DNA of 64,000 nt from Nocardioides islandensis (GTDB lineage: Bacteria > Actinomycetota > Actinomycetes > Propionibacteriales > Nocardioidaceae): positions 124,001 to 188,000 of the forward strand of contig NZ_JADKPN010000011.1 in NCBI RefSeq assembly GCF_015352455.1, in the 5' to 3' direction. Made by a program: the position numbers and the translations under genes. Within the stretch, counting starts at the first letter, position 1. Each line of letters begins with the position of its first letter. Shown piece by piece: positions 1 to 8,221 of the stretch. A model generated the notes under the pieces. It made no database searches and was not told where the DNA came from. It worked only from the letters and a program-made list of their open reading frames with translations.

Positions 1-333
1 GACGGCGCGAAGGACTTCCTCGGCAAGGAGGCGCTCGCCGCGCACCGCGAGGCCCTCAGGCAGGCTGGCCCGCGGCGGCGTCTGGTCTCCTTCGTCCTCA
101 ACGACCGGGACGCGATGCTCTGGGGCGGCGAGCTCGTGGTCCGCCACGACGAGCCGGTCGGCCAGGTCACCAGCGCGGCGTACGGCGCGACGGTCGGCGC
201 GAGCGCGGGCCTGGCGTACCTCCGTCGCGACGAGCCGGTCACGTCCGCGTGGCTGGCGGAGGGTGGCTTCGAGGTCGACCTCGCCGGCGAGCGCCTGCCC
301 GCGACCGTGACCCTCAAGGCCCCCCTGGCGTAG
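1..333 (+). CDS. GcvT-like aminomethyltransferase C-terminal domain protein (5' partial)
   Basis: The reading frame is open from base 1 and ends at TAG 331-333, so only the last 110 residues are visible. They contain the signatures of the C-terminal beta-barrel of the GcvT/dimethylglycine oxidase/sarcosine dehydrogenase superfamily: DFLGKEAL near the start, then EPVGQVTSAAYGATVG and a final KAPLA. In this family the domain binds folate and accepts the one-carbon unit released by demethylation of glycine derivatives. Whether the missing N-terminus carries a FAD oxidoreductase (as in dimethylglycine oxidase) or the protein is a plain GcvT cannot be seen. Family assignment is firm; substrate is inference. 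Confidence 0.75.
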   Translation, partial: DGAKDFLGKEALAAHREALRQAGPRRRLVSFVLNDRDAMLWGGELVVRHDEPVGQVTSAAYGATVGASAGLAYLRRDEPVTSAWLAEGGFEVDLAGERLPATVTLKAPLA

Positions 334-341
334 TCCCGCCG

Positions 342-424
342 GCATGGTGGTCGAGCCGTGAGGCCGGCGTTGGCCACCCTGCATGGTGGTCGAGCCGCGA
401 GGCCGGCGTTGGCCACCCTGCATG
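342..424. repeat. 39-nt tandem repeat at the edge of the repeat array
   Basis: Two complete copies (342-380 and 381-419) and the start of a third of a 39-nt unit that begins GCATGGTGGTCGAGCC and ends GGCCACCCT. The copies differ at one base. GGTGG near the start and CCACC near the end of each unit can pair, so each unit can fold alone. The same unit recurs at about 555-593 and 1980-2018. This and the next entries fill the otherwise gene-free stretch 334-699. Confidence 0.85.
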
Positions 425-553
425 GTGGTCGAGCCGCGAGGCCGGCCACGGCCGAGCGTGTCGAGACCCGGTGAGGTTTCCGTGGTCTCGACACGGGCAC
501 TGCTCACGGGGTCTCGACACGGGCTCGCCCAGGGGCTCGCCCGGCTCGACCAC
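425..553. repeat. Family A nested palindromic repeat, copy 1
   Basis: The outer arms GTGGTCGAGCCG (425-436) and CGGCTCGACCAC (542-553) are perfectly complementary. The inner arms CGTGTCGAGACC (457-468) and GGTCTCGACACG (484-495) are too, with a 15-nt loop (469-483). The inner right arm is duplicated at 510-521. This looks like a dispersed extragenic palindrome with two-tier folding, not a simple terminator. No coding capacity is evident. Confidence 0.8.
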
Positions 554-652
554 CTTGTGGTGGTCGAGCCGTGAGGCCGGCGTTGGCCACCCTGCATGGT
601 GGTCGAGCCGCGAGGCCGGCCACGGCCGAGCGTGTCGAGACCCTGGTCCACT

Positions 653-1923
653 GCGGGTTCAGGGGTGAGTGCAACGCCTTGATGTGATCGAGGTGTGCAA
701 TGGCTCCTGCTGCGTTTCCGCGCGAGGTTCGTGTGGCGTTCTGGCGTGGGATCGCTGCCGGCTTGTCGACCGAGGCTGCTGGCAGGGCGGTCGGCGTGTC
801 GCGGGCGGTGGCGTTCCGCTGGTTCGCAGCATCGGGTGGCGTGATCCCCGCTCGCTTGGTCCGCGACTCGCCTGCCCCGTTGTCGTCCTCGCGTGGGCGT
901 CGGCTCAGTGCTGGGGATCGGGAGGAGATCTCCCATCTGACGCGCTGCGGCCAGGGGGTCAGGCAGATCGCCGCAGCGATCGGGTTCGACAAGTCCACGG
1001 TCAGCCGGGAGCTGCGCCGTAACCGCAGCCGCGGCCGGTATCGGGGGGCGACTGCCCAGCGACTGGCCGAGGCCCGGTCCCGTGAGAGTCGAGCGCGGCA
1101 GACCAAGTTCGCGGCCAGTCCCCGGTTGCGGGCCGAGGTCGAACGGCGCCTTGAGCACAATGAGAGTCCCGAGCAGATCGCGCACCGACTGCCGCTGGAC
1201 TTTCCCGATGACCCGGAGATGCGTGTGTCGCACGAGACGATCTACACCTCGGTCTACGTCCAGGGCCGCGGCGCGCTGCGGAAGGATCTGGCCGGGCACC
1301 TGCGCACCGGCCGGGCGATGCGCAAGCCTCGAGCCCGTGCTCGTGCCGCCACCAGTGGCGGCCCGTTACGGAACGTGATCTCGATCAGCGAGCGCCCCCC
1401 GTGCGTGGAGGACCGGGCGGTGCCCGGGCACTGGGAAGGCGACCTGATCATGGGCGCGGCCAACGCCTCCGCGATCGGCACTCTCGTCGAGCGCGCCACC
1501 GGGTTCCTGGGCCTGTTGCACCTGCCCGGTGACCACACCGCCCTGACCATGCAGGGCGCGATCTGCGAGTACATGGCCACCCTGCCCGCGACCCTGCGGC
1601 AGACCCTGACCTGGGACCGCGGAAGCGAGATGGCCAACCACATCCAGATCGCCGGGGCCACCGGCCTGGACATCTACTTCGCTGACCCCGCCTCACCGTG
1701 GCAGCGCGGCAGCAACGAGAACACCAACGGCCTGCTGCGTCAGTACTTTCCCAAAGGAACCGACCTGTCCCTCTGGGGCCCCGGCTACCTCGACCAGGTC
1801 GCCCTGGAGATGAACAACCGCCCCCGCAAACGACTCGGCTGGCGCACCCCCGCCGAAGCCCTCGACCAACTACTCTGCGGCCACGACAAACCACCCGGCG
1901 TTGCACTCACCGGTTGAATCCGC
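653..1923 (+). mobile_element. IS30-family insertion sequence
   Basis: Imperfect terminal inverted repeats of about 26 bp bound a single transposase gene. The left end begins GCGGGTTCA (653) and the right end, read inward, begins GCGGATTCA (1923). Both continue into an identical 15-nt inner part, GGTGAGTGCAACGCC (664-678 and the complement of 1897-1911). CCACT lies directly outside both ends (648-652, 1924-1928) and looks like a 5-bp target duplication; IS30 relatives more often make 2-3 bp, so the exact ends could be off by a base or two. The right repeat overlaps the end of the transposase gene. Confidence 0.85.
700..1917 (+). CDS. IS30 family transposase
   Basis: 405 residues, the normal full length for the family. 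An N-terminal helix-turn-helix region recognises the IS ends, and an RNase H-like DDE core follows: D248 in HWEGD, D306 in TWDRGSE and E340 in SNENTNGLLRQY. The D-E spacing of 33 fits the IS30 DD(33)E pattern. The gene is intact and all catalytic residues are present, so the element may still be active. ATG at 700 lies about 45 bp inside the left end. The C-terminal residues are encoded by the right inverted repeat. Confidence 0.92.
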   Translation: MAPAAFPREVRVAFWRGIAAGLSTEAAGRAVGVSRAVAFRWFAASGGVIPARLVRDSPAPLSSSRGRRLSAGDREEISHLTRCGQGVRQIAAAIGFDKSTVSRELRRNRSRGRYRGATAQRLAEARSRESRARQTKFAASPRLRAEVERRLEHNESPEQIAHRLPLDFPDDPEMRVSHETIYTSVYVQGRGALRKDLAGHLRTGRAMRKPRARARAATSGGPLRNVISISERPPCVEDRAVPGHWEGDLIMGAANASAIGTLVERATGFLGLLHLPGDHTALTMQGAICEYMATLPATLRQTLTWDRGSEMANHIQIAGATGLDIYFADPASPWQRGSNENTNGLLRQYFPKGTDLSLWGPGYLDQVALEMNNRPRKRLGWRTPAEALDQLLCGHDKPPGVALTG

Positions 1924-2022
1924 CCACTCACGTGGTCTCGACGCGGGCTCGCCCAGGGGCTCGCCCGGCTCGACCACCTGGTGGTGGTCGAGCCGTGAGG
2001 CCGGCGTTGGCCACCCTGCATG

Positions 2023-2125
2023 GTGGTCGAGCCGTGAGGCCGGCCACGGCCGAGCGTGTCGAGACCCGGTGAGGATTCCGTGGTCTCGACACGGGCTCGC
2101 CCAGGGGCTCGCCCGGCTCGACCAC
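2023..2125. repeat. Family A palindromic repeat, copy 3 (intact)
   Basis: The cleanest copy. Outer arms are at 2023-2034 and 2114-2125, inner arms at 2055-2066 and 2082-2093, with a 15-nt loop at 2067-2081. It ends 36 bp before the SWIM-protein start codon, so it lies in or next to that operon's leader. The stretch 1918-2160 holds nothing else recognisable. Confidence 0.8.
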
Positions 2126-2160
2126 CATGTGTCGCCGGCATGAGGTTGGATGGACGCGCC

Positions 2161-3465
2161 ATGGCCCGCTGGACCGAGGCGCAGGTGGTGAAGCTCGCGC
2201 CGGATGACTCCTCGGTGGCGGCTGCCCGCAGGCTCACCAACCCGGCGGTCTGGTCGGACACCGGAAGCACCCAGATCCTGGTGTGGGGCAAGTGCCAGGG
2301 AAGTGGCAAGACGCCGTACCAGGTCAGCGTCGACCTCGCGGGGCCGGCGTTCCGGTGCTCGTGCCCGAGTCGCAAGTTCCCCTGCAAGCACGCGCTGGCC
2401 CTCCTCCTGCTCTGGGTGCGAGGAGGCGGCGCGGTCGCCGACGCGGAGCAGGCGGCCGCGTTCGCGCAGGAGTGGGCGGACGAACGGGGGCAGCGAACCC
2501 AGAAGCGCGTCGCCACCGAGGAGAAGGCGCCCGACCCCGCGGCGCAGGCCAAGCGGCTGGAGGACCGGCTGGCGTTGATGTCCGCCGGCCTCGACGACTT
2601 CGGACGCTGGCTCCAGGACCTGGTGCGGGCTGGCACGGCGTCGGCGCGTCAGCAGCCCTACGGCTGGTGGGACGAGACCGCGGCCCGGCTCGTGGACGCC
2701 CAGCTCCCCGGCCTGGCCGAGCAGGTGCGCACGATGGCCGGCGAGGTGCACCGCCGCGAGGACTGGGCCGACCACCTGCTCGCCGTGTGCGGTCGCTGGT
2801 GGACCGCGACGCAGGCCTGGCCGCGCAGGGACGGCCTGGACCGCGACGCCTTCGCCGACCTCCGCGCGTACCTCGGCTGGGCCCAGCCGACGGCCGAGGT
2901 GCGGGCCGCCGACGCGTACGCCGGCACCTTCCTGGTCCTCGGCGGGCACCGCACCGACGACGGCCGCATCCAGCAGCAGCGCACCTGGCTGCGCGACGAG
3001 GCCACCGGCGAGCTGCTCGTCGTCCTGGACTTCGCCGCAGGCGGCCAGGTGCTCGCCGTCCCCCAGCTGGCCGGCACCGTGCTGACCGCCACGGTCGGCC
3101 GGTACCCCGGCACACCTCCCAAGCGGGCCCTCTTCGCCACCGACCCCGTGGCCACGGGGCAGTCGCGCACCCTGTCCGACCCGGTGGGGATCGCCGAGGC
3201 GCTCGTGCGCCGCGCGGCACGGCTGACGGCCGGCCCCTGGCTGGACCGGGTCCCGGTCGTCCTCGGCGCGGTCGCGCTGACCAGCGGGGACCGGCCGCAC
3301 GTCCGCGACGCCGCGGGCGACCGGCTCGACCTCACCGACGACATCCCTCTCTGGCTGCTGCTCGCCCTCACCGGTGGGCATCCCGTCGACCTGTTCGGCG
3401 AGCTCGAGGGCGGCCGCTTCCGCCCGCTCAGCGTCGCGGACGACGGGAAGGTGCTGCCGCTGTGA
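2161..3465 (+). CDS. SWIM zinc-finger protein, YehQ-like
   Basis: 434 residues with a CxCx6CxH SWIM motif at C66, C68, C75 and H77 (context FRCSCPSRKFPCKH), a zinc-binding fold usually involved in nucleic-acid or protein contacts. The rest is an alpha-rich region with no recognised catalytic motif. I chose ATG 2161, giving MARWTEAQVV, which fits the usual start of the family; ATG 2140 would add seven residues. The stop overlaps the GTG of the DUF5691 gene (GTGA at 3462-3465), so it is the first gene of a five-gene coupled operon. E. coli YehQ is the SWIM member of the comparable yeh cluster. Biochemical role unknown. Confidence 0.85.
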   Translation: MARWTEAQVVKLAPDDSSVAAARRLTNPAVWSDTGSTQILVWGKCQGSGKTPYQVSVDLAGPAFRCSCPSRKFPCKHALALLLLWVRGGGAVADAEQAAAFAQEWADERGQRTQKRVATEEKAPDPAAQAKRLEDRLALMSAGLDDFGRWLQDLVRAGTASARQQPYGWWDETAARLVDAQLPGLAEQVRTMAGEVHRREDWADHLLAVCGRWWTATQAWPRRDGLDRDAFADLRAYLGWAQPTAEVRAADAYAGTFLVLGGHRTDDGRIQQQRTWLRDEATGELLVVLDFAAGGQVLAVPQLAGTVLTATVGRYPGTPPKRALFATDPVATGQSRTLSDPVGIAEALVRRAARLTAGPWLDRVPVVLGAVALTSGDRPHVRDAAGDRLDLTDDIPLWLLLALTGGHPVDLFGELEGGRFRPLSVADDGKVLPL

Positions 3466-4859
3466 GCGTCGACCCCGATCTCTGGTGGGACCAGCTGCGC
3501 GCGGCATCCCTCGTGGGGACGGCGCGCCGGGAGGTACCGGAGACGCCCGATCTCGGCGCCACCGCTCGTCCCGACGCATCCCGTGAGACGAGCCTGCTCG
3601 ACGCCGCGGCCCTGGGCGACGCCGTCCGCCGGGCGGGTCGGCTCGCCGACGTCGCCGACGAGCCGGACGACCCCGCGCCCGCCGAGAGCCTCGAGGTTGC
3701 CCCGTCCCCGGCGGTCCAGATCCTCGAGCTGCTGCTGAACCAGGGCCCGGTGAGCGCGGCCGCGCGCGTCGCCCTCACCGCGCACTGGCTGGACACCGCC
3801 GCCGCAGCGCGGAGGATCGTCCCGCCCCGTCTGCTGCCCGTGCTGCTCGACGCCGCCACGCCGCAGAGCCCCGTACGCCGCGGCGTACGGCCCGTGCTGG
3901 GCGAGCGCGGGCGGTGGCTGGCGGCCCGCAACCCCGCGTGGGACTGGGCCACCGTGCCCGTGGAGGAGGGCCCGACGACGGCCGCGAGCGTGCGGGCGCA
4001 CGTCGAGGCGACCTGGGACACGTCGACGGCACAGGGCCGGGCGTCGGCCGTGGCAGCCCTCGTGGTCGGGCTCGGTCCCGACGACGAGCCGTTCCTCGAG
4101 CGCTGCCTCGACGAGCGGGCCAAGGCGGTGCGTGAGGAGGCACGGCGGCTCCTGGACCGGCTGCCGGGGTCCGCCCGCGCACAGCGGATGGCCGACCGGC
4201 TGCGGCCGCTCGTGCGGGTCACCGGCACCCTGCGCAAGCAGGTCGAGGTGCTGCTGCCCGGCGAGCCGGACGCCGCGGGCATCCGGGACGGGCTGACCGA
4301 GCCCGCGCCGGGTGGCTCCCGGCGCGTCCGGTGGATGCAGCAGGTCGTCGCCGCCACTCCGCTGCCCGTGTGGACCGAGCTGACGCGCGTCGACCCTCGC
4401 AAGCTGCTCGGCATGTTCCGCGCACCCGACGACATCGTCCCGGCACTCCGCGAGGCGGCCGTCTCGCAGCGCGACGCAGCCTGGGCACGCGCCCTGCTGC
4501 CGTTGCAGTGGGACAGCCGCCTCCTCGCCGTGCTCGACGGGCCCGAGCGCGACGCCGTGCTGGCGGCGAAGGTGCAGCAGACGCCCTTGCCCGTGCTGGC
4601 GCAGCAGCTCGTCCACGTGGAGCCCCCGTGGGGCCCCAGGGCCAGCGCCGAGCTCGTGCAGGTGCTCGTGAGGTCGCCCGACGGACACGCCCTCCGCGTG
4701 CTGCGCTCGGCCCTGCCGCTGGCGCTGCACCCGGACTCGCTGCCCGCCGTCGAGCGGGCGATGCAGGCCGCCGGCGACGACGCGTACCTGCGCACGACGC
4801 TGCGCGACGTCCTCCAGTACCAGTCCATCCACACCGCGATCAGTGAGGCCCTCCGATGA
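3462..4859 (+). CDS. DUF5691 family protein
   Basis: 465 residues starting at GTG 3462 (MSVDPDLWWDQLRAASLVG), overlapping the SWIM stop by 4 nt. The sequence is strongly helical with many Leu/Ala/Arg blocks and looks like a repeat scaffold; no catalytic motif is visible. DUF5691 proteins are encoded beside SWIM, MoxR, DUF5682 and VWA genes, which suggests an adaptor in the same complex; that is inference from context. The stop overlaps the next ATG (ATGA at 4856-4859). Confidence 0.75.
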   Translation: MSVDPDLWWDQLRAASLVGTARREVPETPDLGATARPDASRETSLLDAAALGDAVRRAGRLADVADEPDDPAPAESLEVAPSPAVQILELLLNQGPVSAAARVALTAHWLDTAAAARRIVPPRLLPVLLDAATPQSPVRRGVRPVLGERGRWLAARNPAWDWATVPVEEGPTTAASVRAHVEATWDTSTAQGRASAVAALVVGLGPDDEPFLERCLDERAKAVREEARRLLDRLPGSARAQRMADRLRPLVRVTGTLRKQVEVLLPGEPDAAGIRDGLTEPAPGGSRRVRWMQQVVAATPLPVWTELTRVDPRKLLGMFRAPDDIVPALREAAVSQRDAAWARALLPLQWDSRLLAVLDGPERDAVLAAKVQQTPLPVLAQQLVHVEPPWGPRASAELVQVLVRSPDGHALRVLRSALPLALHPDSLPAVERAMQAAGDDAYLRTTLRDVLQYQSIHTAISEALR

Positions 4860-5959
4860 CCGACACCGCCCCGCCAGTCACCGAGCACGTCCTGCGCGCC
4901 CACGCCGAGCAGCAGTACGCCGCCGAGCTGGCCGCCATCGCGGCCGCCGACGACCGCCCGCGCCCCCCCAGCTGGCGGCTCTCGCCGTGGGCGGTCTCGC
5001 TCTACGTGCTGGGCGGTCGGCTTCCCGACGGGACCGTGATCGAGCCCAAGTACGTCGGGTCGCGGCGCCTCGTCGAGATCGCCGTCGCCACCCTGGCCAC
5101 CGACCGCGCGCTGCTCCTGCTCGGCGTGCCCGGCACGGCCAAGACCTGGCTGGGCGAGCACCTCGCAGCGGCGATCAGCGGTTCGTCCACGCTGGTCGTC
5201 CAGGGCACGGCCGGCACGGCGGAGGAGTCGCTGAGGTACGGCTGGAACTACGCCCGCCTGCTCGCCGACGGCCCCACCCGCGACGCGCTGGTGCCCAGCC
5301 CGGTGATGCGCGCGATGGAGACCGGCGCGATCGTGCGCGTCGAGGAGCTGACCCGCATCCCGGCCGACGTGCAGGACGCGCTCATCACGATCCTCTCCGA
5401 GAAGAGCCTGGCCGTCCCCGAGCTCGACGACGAGGTGCAGGCCAAGCCGGGCTTCAACGTCATCGCCACGGCCAACAACCGCGACAAGGGTGTCAACGAG
5501 CTCTCCTCGGCCCTCCGCCGCCGCTTCAACACGGTCGTGCTCCCGCTCCCCGACTCCCTGGAGGAGGAGGTCGACATCGTCCGCACCCGCGTGACGGCGC
5601 TGGGGAAGAGCCTGTCCCTGCCGGCCGACCTCGAGTCCCTCTCGGAGGTGCACCGCGTCGTCCAGGTGTTCCGTGAGCTCCGGTCCGGGGTCACCGCCGA
5701 CCGGCGCACGACGGTCAAGTCGCCCACCGCCACGCTGTCGACCGCCGAGGCCATCTCGGTGATGACCAACGGCGTCGCCCTGGCGGCCCACTTCGGGGAC
5801 GGCACCGTGCGCGCCGCCGACGTGGCCGCCGGTCTGGTCGGGGCCATCGTCAAGGACCCCGTGCAGGACCGGCTGGTGTGGCAGGAGTACCTCGAGACCG
5901 TCGTCCGCGACCGGCGCGAGTGGGACGACCTCTACCAGGCCTGCCGCGAGCTGGGCTGA
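4856..5959 (+). CDS. MoxR-type AAA+ ATPase, YehL subfamily
   Basis: 367 residues. Walker A is GVPGTAKT (residues 90-97). The Walker B region reads IVRVEELTR, with VEEL at 162-165 where the canonical pair is DE, so the first acid is Glu. Sensor-1 is ATANN (204-208), and a downstream SALRRRF supplies a likely arginine finger. MoxR ATPases act as chaperone-like remodellers with a VWA partner, here encoded two genes downstream. Size and context match the YehL subfamily. Coupled to the upstream gene by ATGA; a 9-nt gap separates it from DUF5682. Confidence 0.88.
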   Translation: MTDTAPPVTEHVLRAHAEQQYAAELAAIAAADDRPRPPSWRLSPWAVSLYVLGGRLPDGTVIEPKYVGSRRLVEIAVATLATDRALLLLGVPGTAKTWLGEHLAAAISGSSTLVVQGTAGTAEESLRYGWNYARLLADGPTRDALVPSPVMRAMETGAIVRVEELTRIPADVQDALITILSEKSLAVPELDDEVQAKPGFNVIATANNRDKGVNELSSALRRRFNTVVLPLPDSLEEEVDIVRTRVTALGKSLSLPADLESLSEVHRVVQVFRELRSGVTADRRTTVKSPTATLSTAEAISVMTNGVALAAHFGDGTVRAADVAAGLVGAIVKDPVQDRLVWQEYLETVVRDRREWDDLYQACRELG

Positions 5960-5968
5960 TCCCGGGGC

Positions 5969-8221
5969 ATGACCGTCGACGTCCACATCCTCGGCATCCG
6001 CCACCACGGGCCCGGGTCCGCCCGGTCCGTGGCGCGGGCGCTCGACGAGCTGCGCCCGGACGCCGTCCTGGTCGAGGGCGCCCCGGAGCTCGACCGGGTC
6101 GTCGCGATGGTCGCGGAGGAGGACATGCGGCCTCCGGTCGCGGGACTCGTGTACGCCGTCGACGAGCCCCGCCGCGCGCTCTTCTACCCGTTGGCGACCT
6201 TCTCGCCGGAGTGGGTGGCGGTCCGCTGGGCGCTCGCGCACGGCGTACCGGTGCGGTTCGCCGACCTGCCGGTGACCCACCAGCTCACGGACCCGCCGCA
6301 GTCGGACCGGCCGGCGCCCGGACGGTCGCCGCGGCCCGACCCGATCGGGATGCTCGCGCAGGCGGCTGGGTACGACGACCCGGAGCGCTGGTGGGAGGAC
6401 GCCGTCGAGCACCGGGGCGAGTCGTCGCTGGAGCGGTTTGCGGCGGTCAAGGCGGCGATGGCCGCCGTGCGCGAGACCGACGAGCGGCCCGACGACGACC
6501 CGGACGTGGTCGAGAACGCCCGCCGCGAGGCGGCCATGCGGAAGGCCGTGCGCGAGACGCTGCGGACCGAGGGCGTGGAGCGGGTCGCGTTCGTGTGCGG
6601 CGCCTACCACGCCCCGGCGCTCGACCCCGCGACGTACCCGTCGGTCGCCCACGACAACGCCCTCCTCAAGGGCCTGCCGAAGACCAAGGTGGCCGCGACG
6701 TGGGCACCGTGGTCGAGCGGGCGGCTGGCCCTGGCCAGCGGGTACGGCGCCGGCGTGACGTCGCCGGGCTGGTACCAGCACCTCTTCGACCACTGGAGCC
6801 GCGACGGGGAGGACGACGACCTGGCGACGACCTGGCTGGTCCGCGTCGCCCGCGAGCTGCGCGGCCAGCAGCTCGACGCCTCCACCGCGTCGGTCGTCGA
6901 GGCGTCGCGGCTGGCGAGCACGCTGGCCGCCGTGCGCGGACGCCCGTCGGTCGGGCTCACCGAGCTCGACGACGCCGCGGAGTCGGTGCTGTGCGAGGGG
7001 TCGCGGGTGCCGCTGCGGCTGGTGCACGACTCGCTGGTGGTCGGCCGGGAGCTCGGCAGCGTGCCCGCGGGTGCGCCGATGGTGCCGCTGGCCGCCGACC
7101 TGGCCCGCCAGCAGCGCGCCACCCGCCTCAAGCCGGCCGCGAGGTCCCAGACGGTCACCCTCGACCTCCGGCGCGACGCCGGGCTGGCGCGGTCGGTCCT
7201 GCTGCACCGGCTGCGCGTCCTCGGGGTCGACTGGGGGACCGAGGCGGACGCCGGCCGCAGCACCGGCACGTTCAAGGAGGCCTGGGAGCTGGAGTGGCGA
7301 CCCGAGCTCGCCGTGTCGGTGATCGAGGCCGGGCTGTTCGGCACCACCGTGGAGGCCGCCGCTGCGACCCGCGTGCACGAGCAGGCCGAGCGGGCGACCG
7401 ACCTGGCCACCCTGGGGCGGCTGGTCTCCGAGTGCCTGCTGGGCGACCTGCCCGAGGGGCTGCGGTCGGTGGTGGCCAGCCTCGAGGAGCGCACCGCCCA
7501 GCAGCACGACGTGCTCGCCCTGCTCGGCGCCGTCGAGCCGCTGGCCCGCACGGTCCGGTACGGCGACGTCCGCGGGGTCGACGTCGCCGGCGTGGCCACC
7601 GTCCTGCGCGCCCTTGTGATCCGGGCGTCGGTCGGGCTGCCCGCCGCGTGCGTCGGCCTGGACGACGACGCGGCGGCCGCCATGCGCGCGGCGGTCGAGG
7701 GGGCCCAGCGGGGCGTGGCGCTGCTCGAGGACGAGGGGATGCGGCGGCGCTGGGAGGGCGCACTGGTCGCCGTCGCCGCCCGCGACCACGTCCACGGCTC
7801 CGTCGCCGGCCGCGTCGACCGCCTGCTGCTCGACGCCGGCCGGGTCGACCAGGAGGAGGCCGCCGTCCGCATGAGCCGGCGCCTCTCGCTGGGTGCGCCG
7901 GCGACCGACGCGGCGGCCTGGCTCGACGGGTTCCTCTCGGGTGAGTCGGTGCTGCTGGTCCACGACCCCGACCTGCTGACCATCGTGGACGCCTGGGTCG
8001 GCTCGATCGGTGAGGCGGTCTTCGAGGACCTGCTGCCCCTGCTGCGGCGTACGTTCTCCCGGTTCCAGGCCGCGGAGCGCGCGACCATCGCCCGTCAGGT
8101 GGCCCGCCTCGGCCGCAGCGAGCCAACCGCGAGCGCCACGTCGACCCGGCTCGACCTCGACCGCGCCCGCCCTGCGGTGGCGAAGGTCGCCGCCCTGCTG
8201 GGGCTGGAGGTGACGCCGTGA
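5969..8221 (+). CDS. DUF5682 family protein, YehM-like
   Basis: 750 residues, close to the length I recall for E. coli YehM (about 760). The N-terminus contains the family hallmark GIRHHGPGSARSVARAL followed by DAVLVEGAPELD; another conserved-looking segment is VAFVCGAYHAPAL near residue 215. The His-rich GIRHHGPGS and acidic VEGAPE motifs could form an active site, but no reaction is known to me. The stop overlaps the VWA gene start (GTGA at 8218-8221). It is the largest component of the operon. Confidence 0.82.
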   Translation: MTVDVHILGIRHHGPGSARSVARALDELRPDAVLVEGAPELDRVVAMVAEEDMRPPVAGLVYAVDEPRRALFYPLATFSPEWVAVRWALAHGVPVRFADLPVTHQLTDPPQSDRPAPGRSPRPDPIGMLAQAAGYDDPERWWEDAVEHRGESSLERFAAVKAAMAAVRETDERPDDDPDVVENARREAAMRKAVRETLRTEGVERVAFVCGAYHAPALDPATYPSVAHDNALLKGLPKTKVAATWAPWSSGRLALASGYGAGVTSPGWYQHLFDHWSRDGEDDDLATTWLVRVARELRGQQLDASTASVVEASRLASTLAAVRGRPSVGLTELDDAAESVLCEGSRVPLRLVHDSLVVGRELGSVPAGAPMVPLAADLARQQRATRLKPAARSQTVTLDLRRDAGLARSVLLHRLRVLGVDWGTEADAGRSTGTFKEAWELEWRPELAVSVIEAGLFGTTVEAAAATRVHEQAERATDLATLGRLVSECLLGDLPEGLRSVVASLEERTAQQHDVLALLGAVEPLARTVRYGDVRGVDVAGVATVLRALVIRASVGLPAACVGLDDDAAAAMRAAVEGAQRGVALLEDEGMRRRWEGALVAVAARDHVHGSVAGRVDRLLLDAGRVDQEEAAVRMSRRLSLGAPATDAAAWLDGFLSGESVLLVHDPDLLTIVDAWVGSIGEAVFEDLLPLLRRTFSRFQAAERATIARQVARLGRSEPTASATSTRLDLDRARPAVAKVAALLGLEVTP

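Larger units (their letters stand above)
599..1977. repeat. Family A palindromic repeat, copy 2, split by the IS30-type element
   Basis: Outer arms are at 599-610 and 1966-1977. Inner arms are at 631-642 and 1934-1945 (one mismatch pair at the end). The loop is 643-652 plus 1929-1933. Removing 653-1928 (the IS plus one copy of the flanking CCACT) restores a 15-nt loop, the same length as in the intact copies at 425-553 and 2023-2125. The element was therefore intact before the IS landed in its loop. Confidence 0.8.

Noticed and set aside
342..2125. CRISPR-like look of the regularly repeated units
   Set aside because: Units are contiguous or palindromic, with no unique 30-40 nt spacers and no cas genes in the window.
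3428..7963. 1511-codon open frame on the minus strand
   Set aside because: It lies opposite DUF5691, MoxR and DUF5682 genes with strong family matches. High GC removes stops from the antisense frame, and its sequence is low-complexity Arg/Gly/Pro.
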